Positions 7,483 to 12,697 of a DNA stretch of 12,697 nt are shown here, one piece after another. Source of the stretch: VRUB01 sp046758085 (GTDB taxonomy: Bacteria > Pseudomonadota > Gammaproteobacteria > Acidiferrobacterales > SPGG2); contig JBHHZP010000099.1 in the NCBI GenBank assembly GCA_046758085.1, forward strand, positions 1 through 12,697. Reading direction: 5' to 3'. Position numbers and translations under genes: made by a program. A model generated the notes under the pieces. It searched no databases and was not told the origin of the DNA. It saw only the letters and a list, made by a program, of their open reading frames with translations. The stretch's first letter is position 1, and every line of letters begins with the position of its first letter.

Positions 7483-9060
7483 GTGAGCTACCAGGTCCTA
7501 GCCCGCAAGTATCGCCCGCGCACGTTCGCGGAAGTCATCGGTCAGGAGCATGTCGTGCGTGCGCTCGTGCATGCGTTGGATAATGATCGTGTGCATCACG
7601 CCTATCTGTTCACGGGCACGCGCGGCGTGGGCAAGACCACGATCGCGCGCATTCTCGCGAAATCGTTGAACTGCGACAAAGGCGTGAGCGCCGAGCCTTG
7701 CGGGGAGTGTCGAGCCTGCACAGAGCTGGACGGCGGACGATTCGTCGACCTAATCGAGGTCGACGCGGCCTCGCGCACCAAGGTAGACGATACGCGCGAG
7801 CTACTGGAAAACGTGCAGTACGCGTCGATGCACGGACGCTACAAAGTATACCTCATCGATGAGGTTCACATGCTCTCCGGGCACAGCTTCAATGCCTTGC
7901 TCAAGACCCTCGAGGAGCCGCCGCCGCACGTCAAGTTTCTGCTCGCTACGACTGATCCGCGAAAGTTGCCGATGACGATCCTCTCGCGCTGCCTGCAGTT
8001 CAATCTCAAGCGCCTCTTACCCGACCCGATTTGTGCGCAGGTGAAAAAGATTTTGGAAACGGAAGCTGTGCGCTATGACGATGGTGCGCCTGGACTACTG
8101 GCGCGCGCCGCCGATGGCAGCATGCGTGATGCGTTGAGCCTGCTCGATCAGGCGATCGCTTTCGGCGGCGGTGAGGTGGGGGAGCGCGACGTGCGCGAGA
8201 TGCTGGGGACGATCGATCAGGATGCGATTGAGCGAATCATAAAGGCATTGTCGGCGGCGGACGGACACGCACTAATGGCGGTCATCGCCGACGTTTCTGA
8301 GCACAGCACGGACTACGACGCGGTGCTGAGCGAGCTGCTTCTGAGGCTGCATCGGATCTCGCTGGCGCAAGTCGACCCCGCCTTGCTAGGTGGCGGCGAG
8401 GCCGAGCAGGCCGCCATCCTCGATCATGCCCGCGCCATGGCCCCGGAGGACGTGCAGCTCTATTATCAGATCGGCATTATCGGGCGGCGCGATTTGACAT
8501 TGGCGCCAGATTCGCGCACCGGGCTTGAGATGATCCTGCTGCGCATGCTCGCTTTTCGACCCGCCTCATCGAGCGAGGCGCCGAGCGAACTGACGCAAAA
8601 GCGGGAAGTGCAACCAGCGCAAGCACCGGTAACTGCTGCACCTGCGTCGGATCGGAAAACGAGCGAACCAGAGCGGATAACGACCAGCGACTGGGACGGC
8701 ATCGTGCGGCAACTGCAGCTGAGCGGTCTCACCGGCGAGATGGCGCAAAACAGTGTGCTCGAGGCACGTGCACCGGGTGAGGTCACATTAGTGTTAGATC
8801 AAAACTGTGCACAGCTCCACAGCAAGGAACGTGAGGCGGCGCTCAAGGAGGCATTGGAGAAACTTCTCGGCACTTCATTAAAGCTAACCATGCGTATCGC
8901 CACACCGGCAGGCGAGACCCCCGCTCAGCGCAGGCAGCATGAGCAGGACGCGCGACAGCAAGCGGCAGCACAAGCGATTTACAATGACCCGAATGTGAAG
9001 GCGTTGGAAGAGCAGTTTAACGCGCGGGTCAATCCGGAATCGATCCGACCTAAAGTTTGA
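7483..9060 (+). CDS. dnaX: DNA polymerase III subunit tau (clamp loader ATPase)
   Basis: The clamp-loader subunit that loads the beta clamp and couples the polymerases in the replisome. 525 residues from a GTG (7483), fixed by the MSYQVLARKYRPRTF start typical of the family; no clear Shine-Dalgarno. Walker A GTRGVGKT is at 45-52, the zinc module uses Cys64, 73, 76 and 79, Walker B LIDEVH is at 124-129, and SRC is at 168-170. Domain III ends near 367. A Pro/Ala/Ser-rich linker of only about 35 residues leads to a tau C-terminal domain from about 403 to the end (ESIRPKV), like the polymerase-binding domain V. E. coli tau is 643 residues, so the helicase-binding domain IV region is very short here. 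I see no -1 frameshift signal where gamma would be made. First gene of dnaX-ybaB-recR. Confidence 0.97.
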   Translation: MSYQVLARKYRPRTFAEVIGQEHVVRALVHALDNDRVHHAYLFTGTRGVGKTTIARILAKSLNCDKGVSAEPCGECRACTELDGGRFVDLIEVDAASRTKVDDTRELLENVQYASMHGRYKVYLIDEVHMLSGHSFNALLKTLEEPPPHVKFLLATTDPRKLPMTILSRCLQFNLKRLLPDPICAQVKKILETEAVRYDDGAPGLLARAADGSMRDALSLLDQAIAFGGGEVGERDVREMLGTIDQDAIERIIKALSAADGHALMAVIADVSEHSTDYDAVLSELLLRLHRISLAQVDPALLGGGEAEQAAILDHARAMAPEDVQLYYQIGIIGRRDLTLAPDSRTGLEMILLRMLAFRPASSSEAPSELTQKREVQPAQAPVTAAPASDRKTSEPERITTSDWDGIVRQLQLSGLTGEMAQNSVLEARAPGEVTLVLDQNCAQLHSKEREAALKEALEKLLGTSLKLTMRIATPAGETPAQRRQHEQDARQQAAAQAIYNDPNVKALEEQFNARVNPESIRPKV

Positions 9061-9076
9061 ACTCCGAGGATGCATG

Positions 9077-9394
9077 ATGAAAGGTGGACTGGGTAATCTG
9101 ATGAAACAAGCGCAGGCGATGCAAGAAAATTTGCGCCGCGCGCAGGAGGAGCTGGCCAAGATCGAGGTGATCGGCACAGCCGGCGGCATGGTGAGTGTGA
9201 CCATGACTTGCCGGCATGATGTGAGACGCGTGCAGATAGATCCAAGTCTCATGCAAGATGACAAGGAAGTGCTCGAGGACCTGATCGCAGCGGCAGTTAA
9301 TGATGCCGTGCGCAAGGTAGAGCAGGCAAGTCAGGAAAAGCTGTCGGGCCTAACCAGCGGCCTCAACGTCCCCGGGCTTAACCTGCCGTTTTGA
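9077..9394 (+). CDS. ybaB: Nucleoid-associated protein YbaB/EbfC
   Basis: A small dimeric DNA-binding protein found between dnaX and recR in most bacteria. About 105 residues: GGLGNLMKQAQAMQENLRR, then an acidic helix, IEVIGTAGGMVSVTMTC, RRVQIDPSLMQDDKEVLEDL and a C-terminal PF. This closely follows E. coli YbaB. Two adjacent ATGs (9074 and 9077) are possible; GAGGA at 9066-9070 is better spaced for 9077 (6 nt) than for 9074 (3 nt). It begins 16 bp after dnaX and ends 10 bp before recR, so the three are almost certainly one operon. Its precise role is not settled; nucleoid association and DNA binding are known for family members. Confidence 0.96.
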   Translation: MKGGLGNLMKQAQAMQENLRRAQEELAKIEVIGTAGGMVSVTMTCRHDVRRVQIDPSLMQDDKEVLEDLIAAAVNDAVRKVEQASQEKLSGLTSGLNVPGLNLPF

Positions 9395-9404
9395 ACAGCG
9401 CTTG

Positions 9405-10022
9405 ATGTCGGATACGCACAATCGCTTTACCGCCAGCCCCGCAATAGAAAGCCTCAAGCAGGCGCTGCGGCGGCTACCCGGCGTGGGCCCGAAAGGAGCG
9501 CAGCGCATGGTGCTCCATTTGCTCGAACGTGATCGCGAAGGAGCGCATCAGATTGCCGAGGCACTGCGTAACGCCTTGGATCGTGTCGGCCATTGCAAGC
9601 GCTGCAATAACTTCAGCGAGCAGGAGCTCTGCGCTATTTGCAGCTCGCCCCGGCGCGACCATTCGAAACTATGCATTGTTGAGTCTCCCGCCGATCTCAT
9701 ATCTCTGGAGCAGGCCGGCGTTTATAACGGTGTGTATTTTATCCTGATGGGCCATCTTTCTCCGCTTGACGGCGTTGGGCCGGAGGATTTGGGCATGGCC
9801 CGCCTGGAGGCGCTGCTCAATGAGGGATCGCTCAAGGAAGTCATCCTGGCGACCAACTTGACCGTCGAAGGCGAGGCGACCGCGCATTACATCGGCGAGC
9901 TGGTGCGTGCACGCAAGATCCAGGCAACGCGCATTGCCTATGGCGTGCCGGTTGGTGGCGAGCTGGAGTATGTCGATCAGGGCACGCTGGCGCGGGCATT
10001 TACCGGCCGGCGAGAGGCCTAG
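9405..10022 (+). CDS. recR: Recombination mediator protein RecR
   Basis: RecR works with RecF/RecO to load RecA onto SSB-coated gaps. 205 residues from the ATG at 9405 (the preceding TTG at 9402 is in frame but unlikely). A helix-hairpin-helix lies at about 20-35 (LRRLPGVGPKGAQRM). A four-cysteine zinc finger uses Cys64, 67, 76 and 79 (GHCKRC...LCAICSSPRR). A Toprim domain follows from about 88, with VVESPAD-like IVESPAD, MGHLSPLDGVGPEDLG and ATNLTVEGEATA. The C-terminal RIAYGVPVGGELEYVDQGTL is typical. The position after dnaX and ybaB matches the conserved gene order. Confidence 0.97.
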   Translation: MSDTHNRFTASPAIESLKQALRRLPGVGPKGAQRMVLHLLERDREGAHQIAEALRNALDRVGHCKRCNNFSEQELCAICSSPRRDHSKLCIVESPADLISLEQAGVYNGVYFILMGHLSPLDGVGPEDLGMARLEALLNEGSLKEVILATNLTVEGEATAHYIGELVRARKIQATRIAYGVPVGGELEYVDQGTLARAFTGRREA

Positions 10023-10128
10023 CCCGTCTGGGCCGGCAGGACCGGTTATCCGGCGCGAGCTTGGGCGGCGGAAGCGAGGACCGTCTCGATTGACTGACCC
10101 GCGGCGCGCGCAGGGACGTTTAAAACAA

Positions 10129-10719
10129 ATGGATACGCAGCGCAGCGACGAGGATTTGATGCTGGCGTACGGCCATGGCGACTTGCGGGCCTTTGAAACC
10201 ATCTACAACCGGCACAAGGACGCACTGTACCGTTATCTGCTGCGCCACTGCGGGAAGGCGGGCGCCGCCGAGGAGCTTTTTCAGGACATCTGGACCAACC
10301 TGATCCGTGCGCGCAGCCGCTACCGGGTGCGCGCCAAGTTTACGACTTACCTCTTCCGGCTGGCGCATAATCGGGTGATCGATTACTACCGCAGGCAGGC
10401 GCACAACCCCATCCGCATGGATGGCTGCAGCAATCCCTACGGCGGGGAAGACGGTTTCGAGCTGGAAGATCTGCCGGACGCGGATTATGCACCGATCGAG
10501 GATCGGCTGCACAGCAAGCGCCTCGTCGCGCGGTTGCTGAAGCTTATTGAAAAGCTACCACCGCTCCAGCGCGAGGCGTTCCTGTTACGCGAGGAGGCGG
10601 GCCTGTCGCTGGAGGAGATTGCGGAGGTGACCGGCGTCAATGCAGAGACAGCAAAGAGCCGGCTGCGCTATGCGGTGGCGAAGCTCAGGCACGGTTTAAA
10701 CGAGGAGGCTGGCGAGTAG
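10129..10719 (+). CDS. ECF-type RNA polymerase sigma factor
   Basis: 196 residues from the ATG at 10129. Sigma region 2 is at about 10-90: DLMLAYGHGDLRAFETIYNR, EELFQDIWTNLIRAR, and FTTYLFRLAHNRVIDYYRR, the -10 recognition helix. Region 4 is at about 140-190: LPPLQREAFLLREEAGLSLE and EIAEVTGVNAETAKSRL, the -35 recognition helix-turn-helix. There is no region 1 or 3, as in ECF/group 4 sigmas. The frame stays open upstream into recR (to 9907), but that part is low-complexity and out of phase with recR, so 10129 is the sensible start; AGG at 10112-10114 is a distant, weak ribosome site. It begins 107 bp after recR with no strong terminator between, and is followed 3 bp later by a membrane protein that is probably its regulator. 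The regulon and inducing signal are unknown. Confidence 0.93.
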   Translation: MDTQRSDEDLMLAYGHGDLRAFETIYNRHKDALYRYLLRHCGKAGAAEELFQDIWTNLIRARSRYRVRAKFTTYLFRLAHNRVIDYYRRQAHNPIRMDGCSNPYGGEDGFELEDLPDADYAPIEDRLHSKRLVARLLKLIEKLPPLQREAFLLREEAGLSLEEIAEVTGVNAETAKSRLRYAVAKLRHGLNEEAGE

Positions 10720-10722
10720 ACC

Positions 10723-11463
10723 ATGAGCCCCAAGGAACCGATCGACCGCGCATGGGAGGAGTACTTGAAGAACGACTCCGAGCTTTCCCGTGCGTACAAG
10801 GAAGCGGCGCGGGAAAAGCCGCCACTGGCGCTGGGCGCCGCGATTCTGGAAGAGGCGCGACGCGCCGTTGATCATGGCGGTCCCGTCGCCCGCAGTCCGT
10901 TCGCCCGTACGTGGTTGGTGCCAGCCTCACTGGCGGCCGTACTGCTGTTGACGGTCGGGCTCGTCACCTTTGTGTCACGAGAAAGCGGCGAGGCGCTGTC
11001 GCCTGAGAGCGGGCCGCGCCGTGCACTCGAGGCGGATCGCCTGCACTCGCAACAGCCGCGCAGCAAGCTCGAGGCGCAGGCACCCGCGGCACCGCTGGCG
11101 GAAGAACCAGCGCTCATGAAGCAGCAGAAAGCACCCGCAGAAAAGAAAGCCGCACCGGCACCACTGCCGGCGAAGATGCGTACGGATACACCCGCCAGTA
11201 TGACGCCGGCGATGGTGCCCGCCGAGTCGGCGGAGCGAGTGCGCGGGCGCGACGAAGTCGGCGGGCAAGGCAAGGAGGACAAGCGAGGGCAACTGCCGCC
11301 GGCTGCGCTCACGGCCACTGAGATGCGGGCACTGTCACCGGAGGAATGGCTCAAACGCATAGCGCAGCTGCGTGAACAGGGCAGGCATGACGAAGCCGAG
11401 GCGAGCCTCGCCGCCTTCAAGAAACACTACCCGGATTATCCGATTGAGAAGTATCTTCAGTAG
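10723..11463 (+). CDS. Single-pass membrane protein, probable anti-sigma factor
   Basis: 246 residues, starting 3 bp after the ECF sigma stop codon. The cytoplasmic N-terminal ~60 residues (AWEEYLKNDSELSRAYKEAA, PPLALGAAILEEARRAV) are helical and charged. One membrane segment lies at 64-85 (WLVPASLAAVLLLTVGLVTF). A Pro/Ala/Lys/Glu-rich low-complexity linker runs from about 90 to 195. A short helical C-terminal module at about 205-246 (LSPEEWLKRIAQLREQGRHD, FKKHYPDYPIEKYL) resembles half of a TPR repeat. No HxxxCxxC zinc anti-sigma motif is seen. Topology and linkage to the sigma gene suggest that the N-terminus holds the sigma factor at the inner membrane while the periplasmic part senses something; this is inference. 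GAGGAGG at 10702-10708 is 14 nt from the ATG, longer than usual. Confidence 0.82.
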   Translation: MSPKEPIDRAWEEYLKNDSELSRAYKEAAREKPPLALGAAILEEARRAVDHGGPVARSPFARTWLVPASLAAVLLLTVGLVTFVSRESGEALSPESGPRRALEADRLHSQQPRSKLEAQAPAAPLAEEPALMKQQKAPAEKKAAPAPLPAKMRTDTPASMTPAMVPAESAERVRGRDEVGGQGKEDKRGQLPPAALTATEMRALSPEEWLKRIAQLREQGRHDEAEASLAAFKKHYPDYPIEKYLQ

Positions 11464-11521
11464 TATCTCGCCTGAAAATTAGAGTGTTTTCCATTAAACC
11501 CGTTTCTGGGGTGATGTTCCG

Positions 11522-11686
11522 GTGATAACAAGACGTCTGTTCTTTGCGGGTTTTGGCAGAACCGGCACCGGTGCCGCGCTCACTATCCACCGGGTTGACC
11601 TGCTGGTGCAGGTTATGGACTATTTCCTGGCCAATTCAGGTGGCGAATGGCTCCCACCCAAGATGCCTGAAGCGCTCAACAGCTGA
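11522..11686 (+). CDS. Small open frame, 54 residues, unassigned; possible gene remnant
   Basis: A GTG-started frame whose N-terminus, ITRRLFFAGFGRTGTGAAL, looks like a twin-arginine signal (T-R-R-x-F-F followed by a Gly/Ala-rich stretch). The remaining ~34 residues (DLLVQVMDYFLANSGGEWLP and a short tail) match no family I recognise. The ribosome site is poor. It could be a chance frame, a truncated Tat substrate or a decayed gene. I cannot decide from sequence alone. Confidence 0.2.
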   Translation: MITRRLFFAGFGRTGTGAALTIHRVDLLVQVMDYFLANSGGEWLPPKMPEALNS

Positions 11687-11785
11687 ACACTCAGGCGCGG
11701 GATGGGAGTGGGGAAAAACGCCTGGGTGAGATAATAACTGCGGGCTGAGTTAAAAAAATAGATTCGTTTCTGCTCCAATTTCTTT

Positions 11786-11856
11786 GTGCTCGTACGTCCG
11801 TGATAAGGTATTGAAACGGAATAAAAATTTTCCGTTTGGAGGCATGGGGCGAGCAC
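11786..11856. repeat. Nested inverted repeats
   Basis: The inner perfect 8-bp repeat AAACGGAA (11814-11821) and TTCCGTTT (11830-11837) surrounds an A/T-rich 8-nt loop. An outer perfect 7-bp repeat, GTGCTCG (11786-11792) and CGAGCAC (11850-11856), brackets it. TCGTACG also occurs on both sides (11790-11796 and 11858-11864). The inner stem could act as a weak terminator; the arrangement could also be a scar of a small mobile element or a binding site. Function is unknown. Confidence 0.4.
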
Positions 11857-11979
11857 GTCGTACGCCCGCCCGAATCACTGGCTAAGCTAAGAGAAAGCCG
11901 CAGCGGCGACCCCGGTCCGTTGCGCAGCAGGGATGACTTCGGTCTCGTAATGGATTGTTTGGACGTATACACAACATGA
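11836..11979 (+). CDS. Small open frame, 47 residues, unassigned
   Basis: A frame from TTG 11836 to TGA 11977-11979, encoding a fairly charged peptide (GEHVVRPPESLAKLRESRSG, then DDFGLVMDCLDVYTT). There is no ATG start and no clear ribosome site. Its stop overlaps the ATG of the next small frame as ATGA (11976-11979). No family is recognised. It may be the tail of a decayed gene or chance. Confidence 0.15.
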   Translation: MEAWGEHVVRPPESLAKLRESRSGDPGPLRSRDDFGLVMDCLDVYTT

Positions 11980-12128
11980 GCCCCGCGGACCACTTCCCCG
12001 GGCACATCGTCGAATATTCCGGCGATCGACCGACCCACCTGGACATGCTGTTTGAGCGGCGGATCGCTCTGGTGTGGTCACGCCGGTTGGCCTGGGACTG
12101 CGGCACCGGCGCGGTAGGCAACGTATGA
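11976..12128 (+). pseudogene. N-terminal fragment of a class I SAM-dependent methyltransferase
   Basis: A 50-residue frame reading DHFPGHIVEYSGDRPTHLDM, then LFERRIALV and WSRRLAWDCGTG, then a stop. In a common family of class I methyltransferases the N-terminus reads roughly DHFSxHAxxYAxxRPTYPxxLF...RxLAWDCGTGNGQAA; spacing and key residues (DHF, H, Y, RPT, LF, RRLAWDCGTG) match. The fragment stops directly after the SAM-binding motif I (DCGTG), where the intact enzyme would have about 200 more residues. Neither of the other plus-strand frames downstream continues it. It therefore looks like a truncated relic joined to the next gene. The stop overlaps the next ATG (ATGA, 12125-12128). The family match is from memory and not a database search. 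Confidence 0.55.
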
Positions 12129-12571
12129 ACGTAAAACGCTTTCTCGCCGGTTGCATCATAGTGTCCGCCTACGTGTTCGCCCATGAATGGGTGTTCCACG
12201 GCATCGTGCTGGAAGATCTGTATGCACACAGTCCACGGCTATGGCGCACCCCGGCGGATATGGCGGGGCATATACCCTGGCTGATGCTGGGGCAGCTTGT
12301 GTTCGCCGTGCTCTTTTGTTTCACCTTCACGCTCGGCTATGAAAGCAAAGGCCTGATGCGAGGGCTGCGTTACGGCGTGCTTATTGGCCTTGTGTTCACC
12401 GCGACAAACGTGATCATGTGCGCGATACAGCCCGTTCCTTATGCACTGTTGCTCGCATGGGTGGGTGGCGGCATCCTGGAGCTGACTATCGCGGCGATCA
12501 TCATGGCGGTGGTCTATCGGCCGGTGCAACCATCAGCATTGCCGCCGGACGACGTGCCAGCGGAGTCGTGA
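12125..12571 (+). CDS. Uncharacterised small integral membrane protein
   Basis: 148 residues from the ATG at 12125, which has AGG at 12116-12118 with a 6-nt spacer. The frame is open upstream to 12074, but that part is not conserved-looking. About four hydrophobic segments are visible: ~5-27 (FLAGCIIVSAYVFAHEWVFH), ~50-75 (HIPWLMLGQLVFAVLFCFTF), ~85-105 (YGVLIGLVFTATNVIMCAI) and ~108-132 (LLLAWVGGGILELTIAAIIM). Motifs such as HEWVFHGIVLEDLY, LWRTPADM, GLRYGVLIG, and a Trp-Val-Gly-Gly-Gly segment followed by Glu recall a widespread family of four-helix bacterial membrane proteins of unknown function. The C-terminal tail is Pro/Asp-rich. Expected location is the inner membrane. It overlaps the methyltransferase remnant by 4 bp. 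Function unknown. Confidence 0.8.
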   Translation: MNVKRFLAGCIIVSAYVFAHEWVFHGIVLEDLYAHSPRLWRTPADMAGHIPWLMLGQLVFAVLFCFTFTLGYESKGLMRGLRYGVLIGLVFTATNVIMCAIQPVPYALLLAWVGGGILELTIAAIIMAVVYRPVQPSALPPDDVPAES

Positions 12572-12697
12572 TTTGCCGGGCGCTCGCTCGCCGCTTCGCT
12601 CGAAAGCCCGGGGCTCGCCTTGCTGCGCTACCCCTCCTAGAGGTCGCCTACCGGCGATTATGTACTACCGGGGTTCCGCCCCCGTACGACGGGTTCC
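12572..12697. other. GC-rich non-coding tail at the window end
   Basis: No gene is visible. The stretch contains iterated CGCTCG/CTTCGCTCG units (12583-12601). CCGGGC and GCCCGG flank this block and could form a 6-bp stem. Near the edge is an inverted pair CCCGT-ACG-ACGGG (12681-12693), and GGGTTCC occurs twice (12671-12677 and 12691-12697). It may be the start of a dispersed repeat continuing beyond the window. Confidence 0.3.

Larger units (their letters stand above)
11464..11975. other. Poorly coding region with small frames and inverted repeats
   Basis: About 510 bp with no confidently recognised gene. It is locally much more A/T-rich than its surroundings (about 11735-11840). It holds a small GTG-started frame at 11522-11686, a pair of nested inverted repeats at 11786-11856, and a second small frame at 11836-11979; these have their own entries. 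There is no clear terminator for the sigma/anti-sigma pair: CCCgtttctGGGG near 11500 is only a weak stem. Confidence 0.5.

Noticed and set aside
8041..8052. GTG-AAA-AAG in dnaX as a possible frameshift site
   Set aside because: It lacks the full A-AAA-AAG heptamer and lies inside the ATPase core (about codon 187), far from where gamma is terminated.
9907..10128. N-terminal extension of the ECF sigma frame into recR
   Set aside because: It overlaps recR in another frame, is low-complexity Arg/Pro-rich, and precedes a normal sigma N-terminus at 10129.
11563..11576. 14-bp perfect palindrome CGGCACCGGTGCCG
   Set aside because: About one such palindrome is expected by chance in a GC-rich window of this size, and nothing else supports a binding site.

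Overview
The window reads as an ordinary housekeeping segment of a gammaproteobacterial chromosome with fairly high GC. Every recognisable core protein (IMP dehydrogenase, GMP synthetase, TadA, MltF, DnaX, YbaB, RecR) aligns from memory with its Enterobacteria/Pseudomonas-type counterpart. The tadA/mltF pairing and the ffs-dnaX-ybaB-recR order are also familiar from Gammaproteobacteria. I cannot place it to genus; a non-enteric lineage of the Chromatiales or Acidiferrobacterales kind is a guess.

Layout. (1) 1-3055: guaB (its 5' end lies outside the window) followed by guaA, the two steps from IMP to GMP. (2) 3082-3597: tadA, the tRNA-Arg A34 deaminase. Its first codon lies in the loop of an imperfect inverted repeat made of low-complexity GTGAGG-like sequence. 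(3) 3677-5089, minus strand: mltF, a lipoprotein lytic transglycosylase convergent with tadA. A perfect TATAAT in its upstream region shows that the longest reading frame over-calls its start. (4) 5286-7068: two serine tRNA genes (anticodons CGA and GGA) in direct orientation, flanking one gene that encodes two cyclic-nucleotide-binding domains fused to a rhodanese domain. (5) 7308-10022: ffs (4.5S SRP RNA), dnaX, ybaB and recR, a compact DNA-replication/repair cluster. (6) 10129-11463: an ECF-type sigma factor and a single-pass membrane protein, which look like a sigma/anti-sigma pair. (7) 11464-12697: a poorly coding, partly AT-rich stretch with inverted repeats, small open frames and an apparent N-terminal fragment of a SAM-dependent methyltransferase, then an intact small integral membrane protein, then a GC-rich non-coding tail.

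I see no CRISPR array, insertion sequence, integrase, phage gene or obvious defence system. The less ordinary parts are the tandem-CNBD/rhodanese protein between two serine tRNA genes, the ECF sigma/membrane-regulator pair downstream of recR, and the decayed region 11.5-12.1 kb, where successive small frames are joined by ATGA overlaps. None of these amounts to a demonstrated new system.
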